A stretch of DNA of 11,110 nucleotides from Vulcanimicrobiota bacterium (GCA_028287545.1 JAQBPL010000282.1:1-11110); one strand, 5' to 3'. Positions 1-6,420 are shown, counted from the stretch's first letter. Made by a program: numbers and translations. The notes: a model not told the origin generated them from the letters alone.

Positions 1-2933
1 ACGACGTGCAGAACGCGGTCAACCTCGCCCAGGGCAGGCTGCCCAACGAGGTCAAGCTGACCGGCGTCACCGTCGCCAAGAACTCCGGCACGTTCGTCAT
101 GGCAATCGGTTTCACGTCCACCGACAAGCGGTGGGATTCCATTTACATGACCAACTACCTCGAGAACAACGTCGTCAACGACATCAAGCGCGTCGTCGGC
201 GTCTCGGACGTGCTCGTGTTCGGCGAGCGCAAGTACGCGATGCGGCTGTGGGTCGACCCGAAAAAATTGGCCGACAACAACCTGACCGCCGGCGACGTCG
301 TGACGGCGCTGCAGGGACAGAACGTCCAGGTCGCCGCCGGCTCGATCGGTGCGCCGCCGACCAACGGCAATCAGCCGTACGAATACAGCGTGCGCGCGAT
401 CGGCCGTCTCACGAGCTCGACGGAGTTCGCCAACATCATCCTGCGCACGACGCCTGACGGCGGTTTCGTCCGCGTCTCCGACGTCGGCCGGGTGACGCTC
501 GGCGCCGAGAGCTACGGCGGCGGGCTGTGGTTCAACGGGCACGACGGCGTGGGTCTGGGCGTGCTGCAATTGCAAAGCGGCAACGCGCTCCAGGTCTCGA
601 AGCAAGTGCGCGACACGCTCGACCACCTAGCGGCGAAGTTCCCGACGGGAATGTCGTACCGCGTCGCTTTCGACACGACGGAGTTCGTGCGCGAGTCGAT
701 CAAGGAAGTGGTCATCACGCTGATGATCGCGATCTTCCTGGTCGTGCTCGTCATCTTCTTGTTCTTGCAGGACTGGCGCACGACGCTGATCCCGGCGCTG
801 ACGATCCCCGTCTCGCTGATCGGGACGTTCTTCCTGATGCAGGTGCTGGGGTTCTCGATCAACCAGCTCACGCTCTTCGGCCTGACGCTGGCGACCGGGC
901 TCGTCGTCGACGACGCGATCGTCGTCATCGAGAACATCGCGCGCTTCATCCAGGAGAAGGGCATGCCGCCGCTCGAGGGAGCGCGCGAAGCGATGGCCGA
1001 GATCCAAGGCGCCGTCCTCGCGTCGTCGCTGGTGCTGCTCGCCGTCTTCGTCCCCGTCGCGTTCTTCCCGGGCACGACCGGCCAGCTCTACAAACAGTTC
1101 GCGTTGACGATCGCCTGCTCGATCACGATCTCGCTGTTCTGCGCGCTGACCTTGACGCCCGTCCTCTCGTCGCTGCTCCTCGGCCGCAATACGAAGCGCG
1201 AGCCGCGCCTCTTCCGGCCGGTGAACCGCGCCATCAACGCGACCCGCTCGGGCTATCGCCGCCTGCTGCCGCTCATTCTCGACAGCCGGATCCACGTCAC
1301 GCGGCGCTTCTCGATTGTCAGCCGTTACCTCGTGCTGGCCGTGTTCGCCGGGCTGCTGGTCGTGACGGGCTGGTCGTACACGCACGCGCCGACGGGCTTC
1401 ATCCCCGACGAGGATCAAGGCTTCGCGATCATCGCGATGCAGGCGCCGCCCGGCGTGTCGATCGACTACACGCACCGGTACCAGCGCAAGATCGAGGCGA
1501 TTCTCAAGCAGCAGCCGGAGGTCGAGGACGTCTTCGACGCCGCCGGTTTCAGCTTCACCGGCAACGGCTCGAACTACGCGACCATGTTCATCCGCCTCAA
1601 GCCTTGGGGCGAGCGTCCCGGCGCGCAGCACCGCATCGATGCGGTGCTCCAGCGGATCAACATGGCGCTGTACTTCACGCCGGGCATCCAAGCGTTCGCG
1701 CTCAACCCGCCGTCGATCCCCGGGCTCGGTTTCCAGGGCGGCTTCGACTACCAGCTCGAGGATCGGGGCGGTGCCGGCATTCCCGCACTGCTCGGCTCCG
1801 CGTATCAGATCATCGGGCCGGCCAACGCGCCCAACAGCGGTCTCTTCCGCGTCTACACCACGTTCCGCAACGACAAGCCGACGGTGCTCGTCGACGTGAA
1901 CCGCCCGCACGCGCTCTCGCTCGGCGTGCCGCTGACCGACCTGTTCACCACGATGCAGGTCTACCTCGGCTCGGTGTACGTGAACGACTTCGACATGAAC
2001 GGCAAGGCGTACCGCGTGTACGTGCAAGCCGATGCGCCGTACCGCTCGCGGGTGAGCGACTTGAACACGATCTACGTTCGTTCGAGCACGCCGCAGGTCG
2101 TCAACGGCGTGCAGCAGCCGGCACCGGCAATGCCCGTCGCGTCGCTCGTGAACATCCGCCAAACGCAGGGACCGCAAAACATCACGCACTTCAACCTGTA
2201 TCGCTCGATCGACATCTCCGGCGGCCCGGCACCCGGCCATGGTACCGGCGAAGCGATCAACACGATGCAGACCCTCGCCTCGCATCTGCCCCCGGGTTTC
2301 GTCGGCGAGTGGAGCGGCATCTCGCGCGAGCAGATGGAGTCGGGCGGCCAAGCCGCGCTGATCTTCGGCCTCGGCATCCTCTTCGTGTTCCTCGTCCTCG
2401 CGGCGCAGTACGAATCGTTCGCCGACCCGCTGATCATCCTGTTCGCCGTCCCGCTCGGGCTGCTCGGCGCAATCGGTTCCCTCGCGATCCGTCACATCAC
2501 CACCGACGTCTTCGCGCAAGTCGGCTTCGTGATGCTCATCGGGTTGGCATCGAAAAACGCCATCTTGATCGTCGAGTTCGCGAACCAGCTCCGAGAACAA
2601 GGGCTGGACGCGGTCACGGCGGTCCGCCGCGCCGCCGAAACGCGGCTGCGTCCGATCCTCATGACGTCGATCGCCTTCGTCCTCGGCGTCACGCCGCTGG
2701 TCTTCGCCACGGGCGCCGGCAGCGCGTCCCGCAACTCGCTGGGGACCGCAGTCTTCGGCGGGATGATCGTCTCGACGATCCTCAACCTCGTCATCACCCC
2801 GGTGCTGTACGTCCTGATCGCGAATCTCGAGGACCGGCTGGGCTTCGGCCGCGGGAAGCATCAGGTTCACCCGGCGGTTGGTTCAGGTGACGGCGTCACG
2901 GGAACTCCGGCTCCTGAGGCTGCTACCGTCTAG
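1..2933 (+). CDS. RND multidrug efflux permease, AcrB/HAE1 type (5' partial)
   Basis: Inner-membrane, proton-driven pump subunit that would work as a trimer with a periplasmic adaptor and an outer-membrane channel to export hydrophobic compounds. The reading frame is open from base 3 to the TAG at 2931-2933 and encodes about 976 residues. By similarity to AcrB the first ~100 residues, including TM1, lie off the left edge; the GTG at position 6 is internal. Visible features are porter domains (residues ~1-230 and ~450-770), TM2-TM12, the proton-relay pair Asp-Asp (codons 909-914, in 'GLVVDDAIVV'), Lys (2553, 'ASKNAIL'), and Arg (2643) and Thr (2664) in 'TRLRPILMTS'. These match AcrB D407/D408, K940, R971 and T978, so the pump looks functional. 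The adaptor gene probably lies upstream, outside the window. The substrate cannot be told. It is convergent with glgP, and its stop is followed within 26 bases by structured element A. Confidence 0.96.
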   Translation, partial: DVQNAVNLAQGRLPNEVKLTGVTVAKNSGTFVMAIGFTSTDKRWDSIYMTNYLENNVVNDIKRVVGVSDVLVFGERKYAMRLWVDPKKLADNNLTAGDVVTALQGQNVQVAAGSIGAPPTNGNQPYEYSVRAIGRLTSSTEFANIILRTTPDGGFVRVSDVGRVTLGAESYGGGLWFNGHDGVGLGVLQLQSGNALQVSKQVRDTLDHLAAKFPTGMSYRVAFDTTEFVRESIKEVVITLMIAIFLVVLVIFLFLQDWRTTLIPALTIPVSLIGTFFLMQVLGFSINQLTLFGLTLATGLVVDDAIVVIENIARFIQEKGMPPLEGAREAMAEIQGAVLASSLVLLAVFVPVAFFPGTTGQLYKQFALTIACSITISLFCALTLTPVLSSLLLGRNTKREPRLFRPVNRAINATRSGYRRLLPLILDSRIHVTRRFSIVSRYLVLAVFAGLLVVTGWSYTHAPTGFIPDEDQGFAIIAMQAPPGVSIDYTHRYQRKIEAILKQQPEVEDVFDAAGFSFTGNGSNYATMFIRLKPWGERPGAQHRIDAVLQRINMALYFTPGIQAFALNPPSIPGLGFQGGFDYQLEDRGGAGIPALLGSAYQIIGPANAPNSGLFRVYTTFRNDKPTVLVDVNRPHALSLGVPLTDLFTTMQVYLGSVYVNDFDMNGKAYRVYVQADAPYRSRVSDLNTIYVRSSTPQVVNGVQQPAPAMPVASLVNIRQTQGPQNITHFNLYRSIDISGGPAPGHGTGEAINTMQTLASHLPPGFVGEWSGISREQMESGGQAALIFGLGILFVFLVLAAQYESFADPLIILFAVPLGLLGAIGSLAIRHITTDVFAQVGFVMLIGLASKNAILIVEFANQLREQGLDAVTAVRRAAETRLRPILMTSIAFVLGVTPLVFATGAGSASRNSLGTAVFGGMIVSTILNLVITPVLYVLIANLEDRLGFGRGKHQVHPAVGSGDGVTGTPAPEAATV

Positions 2934-2942
2934 CCCCCATTG

Positions 2943-2958
2943 TTGCAGCATCGTGGCG
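2943..2958 (+). repeat. Diverged copy of the 23-bp repeat unit next to element A
   Basis: TTGCAGCATCGTGGCG matches the reverse complement of the 23-bp array unit (TTGCACGATCGTGGCG) at 14 of 16 positions; the two differences are an adjacent GC/CG swap. It lies 9 bases after the permease stop and immediately before element A. A second, more decayed match (TTTTGCATGGTGGCG) follows element A at about 3123-3137. Confidence 0.5.
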
Positions 2959-2959
2959 C

Positions 2960-3107
2960 GGCGGGTGCGCTGTGGTGCTGCTGCGACGGGGACGCTCCCG
3001 GCGCCCCATCCTGGGGCTCTGGTCGCTCGGTTCTCCGTCGCTCTCGGCCCTCCAGGCCTTCGCGACTCCGAAACGCCCCGCCGCAGCAGCACCACAGCGC
3101 ACCCGCC
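2960..3107 (+). repeat. Structured repeat element, copy A
   Basis: 148-base element bounded by 32-nt inverted arms (2960-2991 and 3076-3107) that pair with one A-C mismatch. The interior (2992-3075) contains hairpin 1 (3003-3008 with 3012-3017, loop TCC) and hairpin 2 (3046-3049 with 3055-3058, loop CTCCA). A conserved 5-bp stem (3037-3041 with 3062-3066, GTCGC/GCGAC) encloses hairpin 2. Copy B at 3467-3623, on the opposite strand, aligns across the interior at about 84 percent by hand count, and most differences inside stems are compensated. Copy A starts 26 bases after the permease stop, so it would be the 3' UTR of that transcript. Whether it works as RNA, or is a MITE-like DNA element, cannot be decided from sequence alone. 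Confidence 0.75.
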
Positions 3108-3126
3108 TCCGGCGAGGTGCGCTTTT
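3097..3126 (+). terminator. Terminator-like hairpin after the efflux gene
   Basis: GCGCACC (3097-3103) pairs with GGTGCGC (3116-3122), and inside it CGCC (3104-3107) pairs with GGCG (3111-3114) around a TCC loop. This gives an 11-bp stem with one bulged A (3115), followed directly by TTTT (3123-3126). The orientation suits the permease transcript. The U-tract is short, so strength is uncertain. The 5' half of this stem is the last 11 bases of the right arm of element A, so the two structures cannot form together. Confidence 0.55.
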
Positions 3127-3194
3127 GCATGGTGGCGCGGGGAGATTGTCTCTTTTGCGATCGCAGAAAAATAAAATTGCAAACTCTGGAGTTG

Positions 3195-3214
3195 GCGCCG
3201 CGTGCGCGCGGCGC
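3195..3214. other. GC-rich hairpin in the intergenic region
   Basis: GCGCCGC (3195-3201) and GCGGCGC (3208-3214) pair perfectly around a 6-nt loop. On the minus strand the AT-rich stretch 3164-3183 lies downstream of it, but about 11 bases separate the stem from the first A/T run, so it is only a weak terminator candidate for glgP read-through. No other role is visible. Confidence 0.35.
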
Positions 3215-3230
3215 TATCCACTAGCGCTCT

Positions 3231-3338
3231 GTCACCCCGAGCTTGTCGAGGGGCCCTCGTCGCGCATCGCGCCTGGCGGCGAACGTTGATCGTGAGGCAC
3301 CATTGGTGACGAGGGCCCCTCGACGAGCTCGGGGTGAC
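3231..3338. repeat. REPIN-like long inverted repeat
   Basis: Arms of 31 nt (3231-3261 and 3308-3338) are reverse complements with one mismatch, around a 46-nt spacer. Each arm carries CCCCGAGCTTGTCGAGGGG or its inverse, followed by a GCCCTCGTC segment. From memory this resembles the widespread family of extragenic palindromes built on 'GTCACCC-GAGC-TGTCGA-GGG' found in many unrelated bacteria; I cannot run a search to confirm the family. The paired, inverted layout in a convergent gap is typical of REPIN-type elements, which are usually mobilised in trans by RAYT transposases. No such gene is in this window. Confidence 0.75.
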
Positions 3339-3341
3339 AAT

Positions 3342-3433
3342 ACGCCACGATTGTGCAAAGCGGAACGCCACGATTCTGCAACGCGGAACGCCACGATCGT
3401 GCAAAGCGGAACGCCACGATTGTGCAAACGCGC
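3342..3433 (-). repeat. 23-bp tandem repeat array, four units
   Basis: Units begin at 3342, 3365, 3388 and 3411, exactly 23 bp apart. Each starts with ACGCCACGAT and continues as YGTGCAAAGCGGA or a close variant; the fourth diverges in its last bases. The core is CACGATCGTG, a perfect 10-bp palindrome in the third unit and imperfect in the others (CACGATTGTG, CACGATTCTG). Read on the minus strand the unit begins TTTGCACGATCGTGGCG, the orientation shared with the diverged copies beside elements A and B. There is no spacer variation and no cas gene, so this is not a CRISPR. It could be an array of protein-binding sites or a slippage-expanded part of the flanking element. Confidence 0.8.
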
Positions 3434-3451
3434 GAGCCGCGTCGCAGGAGC

Positions 3452-3465
3452 CGCCACGATCGTGC
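3452..3465 (-). repeat. Isolated core of the 23-bp repeat beside element B
   Basis: CGCCACGATCGTGC is identical to positions 2-15 of the third array unit, but it is out of register with the array (40 bp from the fourth unit). It ends one base before the left arm of element B. It places the same repeat directly against element B that also flanks element A. Confidence 0.6.
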
Positions 3466-3466
3466 C

Positions 3467-3623
3467 GGGTTGGGCGGGCGCGGGATGGTGCGGTGGCGGG
3501 GCGTTTGCGGAGTCGCGGAGCGCTGGAGGCGCGGGAGCGACGGAGCAACCGAGTGACCGGAGCGCCATGGATGGCGCGCAGGGAGCGTCCCCGTCACCAC
3601 ACCATCCCGCGCCCGCCCAACCC
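3467..3623 (-). repeat. Structured repeat element, copy B (inverted relative to A)
   Basis: 157-base element with 35-nt arms (3467-3501 and 3589-3623) that pair except at two positions. Read on the minus strand, its interior (3588-3502) aligns with element A. Hairpin 1 is 3562-3568 with 3571-3577, and hairpin 2 is 3520-3523 with 3529-3532. Relative to A, hairpin 1 has one C-G to G-C exchange plus one extra A-T pair, and hairpin 2 has two pairs flipped (GGCC/GGCC to GCGC/GCGC) around the same CTCCA loop. Four basal-stem pairs are also exchanged with pairing kept. It begins 45 bases downstream of the glgP stop in the sense of glgP transcription, mirroring how A follows the permease. No U-tract follows its arm. 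Confidence 0.75.
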
Positions 3624-3668
3624 ACGCCACCCAAACGAAGGACCCCCGGATGCGACGCAGGCGAGACC

Positions 3669-5414
3669 TTATCCAGCCAGCAGTTCGTTCTCCGGAACAC
3701 CAACGGCGTCGTTCGCCGTCGGGTCGTAGGCCGCGATCGCGTATTCCGCCAGCATGCGCTGCGCGTTGAAGTGCGAGCCGTTGAAGGCGATCGCCGCGCG
3801 CATCACCTCGAGGTACGCATCGCGGTCCTTGGTGTATGCCGGCAGAATGTGCTGCTCGAGCTGGTCGTAGAGCTGGTGCGCCGCCCAGCCGTCGTCGTCG
3901 CCGGTTGCGGCGTCGATCGACCAGCCGGTGACGCCGTCGATCGCGCCTTCCACCCACCAGCCGTCGACGACGCTCAATGAAGGGACGCCGTTGAGCGCCG
4001 CTTTCATCCCGCTCGTGCCGGAGGCTTCGAGCGGCGGACGCGGCGTGTTGAGCCACAGGTCGACGCCGGCCGTCAGCGCGCCGCCCCACGTCATGTCGTA
4101 GCCTTCGACGAAGACGATGTCGACGATGCCGGCGAGTTCCGTTCCGGTGTGGACGATGCGCGCGATCTGCGCCTTGCCGTCTTCGTCGTGCGGATGCGCT
4201 TTGCCGGCGAACACCAGCTGCAGGCCGCCGTGACGCTGCGCGAGCGCGGTGAGGCGGGCGCGATCGCGCAGGATGAGGTCGTTGCGTTTGTAGGCGGTCG
4301 AGCGGCGCGCGCAGCCGATGGTGAAGCGCTGCGGGTCCAGGCGGCGTCCGTTCGCGTGTTCGATCCGTCCGAACAGCTCGCGTTTCGCGGCGTCGTGCGC
4401 CGACGCGATCTCGCCCAGCGGAATGCCGATCGCTTGCCGGAGCGTGAAGTTGTCGCGGCGCCAGCCGGGGATGCGCCGGTCGAAGAGGTCGCGGAAGGGG
4501 CCCGACGTCCAGGTCGCGCCGTGTACGCCGTTGGTGATCGCGTCGATGCGGAACCCGGCGAACATCGTGCGCGCGACCTCGCCGTGCCGCATGGCGACGG
4601 CGTTGGCGAAGCGCGTCGCGCGCAGCGCGAGGTAGGTCATGTTGAGCGTGTCGTCGTGCACGAGCCCCGCGCTGCGCAGCGTGGCGATCCGTTCTGGACC
4701 CAGAACTTCCGTGGCGAGGTCGAGGCCGAAACGGTCGTGGCCGGCCGCGACGGGCGTGTGCGTCGTGAAGACGCAGCGCTCGCGCACGTGGGCAAGGTCG
4801 TGTTCGGCGGAGTAGCCGGCCCGGCGCGCCTTCTCGAGCAGCGCGAGGGCGAGCAGAGCCGCGTGCCCTTCGTTGAGGTGGTAGGTCGTGATGCGGTCTT
4901 CGCCCAGCGCGTGCAGCATCGCGACGGTGCCAAGGCCGAGCAGTGCTTCCTGCTCCAGCCGGTAGCGGTGGTCGCCGCCGTAGAGGCGGCGGGTCAGCGA
5001 GCGCGCCTCGGCGTCGTTCTCGTCACGATCGGTGTCGAGAAAGTAGACCGGAACCGCCTGGCCGTCGCAGCCGACGACGGTGTAACGCCAGGCGCCCACG
5101 ACGACCGGCCGGCCGGAGATCTGCACGGTGATTGCGACCGGGAGGCGTTCGAGGGCGTCCTCGGGACGCCAGGTCTGCGGCTCCTCCCGCTGGTGGCCGC
5201 CCTCGTCGAGGCGTTGGCGGAAGTAGCCCTCGCGGTAGAGCAGGGTCACGCCGGCCATCGGATAGCCCGCATCGGCCGCGGCGCGAATCACGTCGCCCGC
5301 CAGCACGCCGAGGCCGCCGCTGTACGTGGCGACCTCGGAGGCAACGGCAATCTCCATCGAGACGTAAGCGACGTAGGCGTCCTTCATCGTTCCTTCGTTC
5401 TGTTTCTGGGTCAT
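3669..5414 (-). CDS. glgP: Alpha-glucan (glycogen) phosphorylase, short form
   Basis: Cytoplasmic GT35 enzyme that releases glucose-1-phosphate from alpha-1,4-glucans using pyridoxal phosphate. From the ATG at 5414 it has 581 residues, the length of the short bacterial/archaeal class rather than the ~800-residue E. coli type, so it is complete. Motifs are 'YSGGLGVLAGD' (31-41), 'YHLNEGHAALL' (~178-188), 'VFTTHTPVAAGHDRF' (~215-229), 'ARRSTAYKR' and 'EASGTSGMKAALNG', where Lys471 should carry PLP, followed by 'SVVDGWWVEG'. Start choice: the ATG at 5414 overlaps the stop of the upstream fic gene as ATGA, which favours coupling, but no clear Shine-Dalgarno precedes it. The ATG at 5387 (giving 'MKDAYVAYVSMEIA') has AAGGA only 3 nt upstream and is a real alternative. 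The role would be glycogen breakdown; no other glycogen gene is in view. The stop TAA is at 3671-3669. Confidence 0.93.
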   Translation of the reverse strand: MTQKQNEGTMKDAYVAYVSMEIAVASEVATYSGGLGVLAGDVIRAAADAGYPMAGVTLLYREGYFRQRLDEGGHQREEPQTWRPEDALERLPVAITVQISGRPVVVGAWRYTVVGCDGQAVPVYFLDTDRDENDAEARSLTRRLYGGDHRYRLEQEALLGLGTVAMLHALGEDRITTYHLNEGHAALLALALLEKARRAGYSAEHDLAHVRERCVFTTHTPVAAGHDRFGLDLATEVLGPERIATLRSAGLVHDDTLNMTYLALRATRFANAVAMRHGEVARTMFAGFRIDAITNGVHGATWTSGPFRDLFDRRIPGWRRDNFTLRQAIGIPLGEIASAHDAAKRELFGRIEHANGRRLDPQRFTIGCARRSTAYKRNDLILRDRARLTALAQRHGGLQLVFAGKAHPHDEDGKAQIARIVHTGTELAGIVDIVFVEGYDMTWGGALTAGVDLWLNTPRPPLEASGTSGMKAALNGVPSLSVVDGWWVEGAIDGVTGWSIDAATGDDDGWAAHQLYDQLEQHILPAYTKDRDAYLEVMRAAIAFNGSHFNAQRMLAEYAIAAYDPTANDAVGVPENELLAG

Positions 5415-6361
5415 GAGCCGGCGGCCGCCGGCTTCATCGTCTGGTATTCGGTGATCCATCGTTCGGTGCTGAACAGTCGCCCTTCCCGCCGTACGACGCG
5501 GAGCCGGCCGCGTTGCGCCGCTTTATAGAGCGCATCCGGCCGCCCTTTGGCCGAAAATGACGCCAATGGGCGGAGGGCGTCGGCCGCCTCGGAGGCGTCG
5601 CGAAGCCGCTCCAGAGCACGGGCCAAGGCGCGCCCCACGACGAGGGTAAGCGGTCCGGGATCGCCGGCGAGTGCGGCTGCCAGCCCTCCGGCGTAGGCGC
5701 GACGGCCCCGGGCGTCCAGGACGATCGGGGGCAAACCCCGTCGGTAGGCCAACAGGTTGGCAACGAGCCGCGCGACGCGGCCGTTCGCGTGCGGAAACGG
5801 CTGTAGGCGCACGAGCCGGGCGATGGCGAGGGCGATGGCGAGGGGCGCCGGGTCGTCGGCGCCGAGCGCGAGGCGCCCCACGTACGTCTCCGTCTCGAAC
5901 GGAACGAGCCAGTGCGGCGGGGGGACGGTGCCGCCGGCGAGCGGCGGCATCGTCTTGGTGCGCCACGCGCCTGCGTCGTCGGCGATCGCCCGGGTCGCGA
6001 GCCGGTGCAGCGTGCGGAGGTCCTGACTCGTCACGGCGGTGCGGCGCGCGCCCTGCTGCGCGCTCCAGGCCGCAGCTTCGGCATAACCGCTGACGAGCAG
6101 ATAGTCGGTCAGGCGGTGGCCGCCCACTGCGCGGCCGCGTTCGAGCAGCGCCCGCACCTCGACGAGATCGAGCGCGGCGCCGGCCAGCCGCGCCGAGCCG
6201 GCGATCTCGTCGCGCCGGAGGGCGGCATAGGCGTCCCGCAGCGCGGGCGAAGGCGGCGCGCTCCGCACGAATGCGGCGAGCGCTTCGATCCGCCCAGCGA
6301 GCTGTCCAATTCCCGCCATTGCATCGAGCATTGACAGCCGGCGAGCCGTGATCCTGTCCAA
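5411..6361 (-). CDS. Fic-fold protein with degenerate catalytic motif and C-terminal winged-helix-like segment
   Basis: 316 residues from a TTG at 6361 (AGGA four nt upstream); ATG starts at 6331 and 6319 are alternatives without a clear Shine-Dalgarno. Fic enzymes transfer AMP or other phosphate-linked groups onto protein hydroxyls, using a motif HPFx(D/E)(G/A)N(G/K)R. Here the motif reads 'QPFPHANGR' (187-195): the catalytic His is Gln, the metal-binding Asp/Glu is His, and only the Asn-Gly-Arg anion-binding part remains. The position of the inhibitory helix, normally (S/T)xxxE(G/N), reads 'SARLAG' (56-61), with Glu replaced by Ala. The C-terminus (~273-307, 'DALYKAAQRGRLRVVRREGR') looks like an excisionase/MerR-type DNA-binding wing. 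The frame is intact over full length, so this is more likely a repurposed pseudoenzyme than a decaying gene. It overlaps glgP by 4 bp and is divergent from metH. Its substrate and function are unknown. Confidence 0.82.
   Translation of the reverse strand: MDRITARRLSMLDAMAGIGQLAGRIEALAAFVRSAPPSPALRDAYAALRRDEIAGSARLAGAALDLVEVRALLERGRAVGGHRLTDYLLVSGYAEAAAWSAQQGARRTAVTSQDLRTLHRLATRAIADDAGAWRTKTMPPLAGGTVPPPHWLVPFETETYVGRLALGADDPAPLAIALAIARLVRLQPFPHANGRVARLVANLLAYRRGLPPIVLDARGRRAYAGGLAAALAGDPGPLTLVVGRALARALERLRDASEAADALRPLASFSAKGRPDALYKAAQRGRLRVVRREGRLFSTERWITEYQTMKPAAAGS
5416..5433. promoter_or_regulatory. Perfect palindrome spanning the end of fic, just before the glgP start
   Basis: AGCCGGCGGCCGCCGGCT is an 18-bp perfect palindrome encoding the last residues of the Fic protein (KPAAAGS). 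In the mRNA it can fold to a 7-bp GC stem with a GGCC loop, ending one base before the ATGA overlap at 5414-5411. It would cover the position where a ribosome-binding site for the 5414 start should be. It could favour the internal start at 5387, or make glgP translation depend on ribosomes arriving from fic. It may also be a chance product of GC-rich alanine codons. Confidence 0.4.
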
Positions 6362-6420
6362 TCGTCCTAACTTTGGTGAGAGTGGACATTTCCAGCACGC
6401 TGCGGCGACTGCGAGCGGAT

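Larger units (their letters stand above)
2934..3668. other. Convergent intergenic region filled with repeats, no credible gene
   Basis: 735 bases separate the stop of the efflux permease (plus strand) from the stop of glgP (minus strand). Several open frames cross it, but they are low-complexity translations of GC-rich repeats, rich in Arg, Ala and Ser, with no recognisable domain. The sequence is instead occupied, in order, by a diverged 23-bp unit, element A, a terminator-like hairpin, a short AT-rich stretch (3150-3183), a GC hairpin, a REPIN-like inverted repeat, a 23-bp tandem array, and element B. Since both flanking genes point inward, no promoter for either is expected here, only transcript ends. 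Confidence 0.85.

Noticed and set aside
627..2870. 747-codon open frame on the minus strand under the efflux permease
   Set aside because: Composition is Arg/Asp/Glu-rich, typical of the antisense frame of a high-GC gene. The plus strand encodes a clear RND permease with all its motifs.
3342..3433. Possible CRISPR array
   Set aside because: Units are contiguous at 23 bp with no unique spacers between them, and no cas gene is nearby.
2883..3980. Several open frames of 66-285 codons on both strands across the intergenic region
   Set aside because: They are translations of GC-rich inverted and tandem repeats (for example recurring 'FAQSWRSALHDRG'-like phrases from the 23-bp units), overlap one another and the glgP gene, and show no domain.
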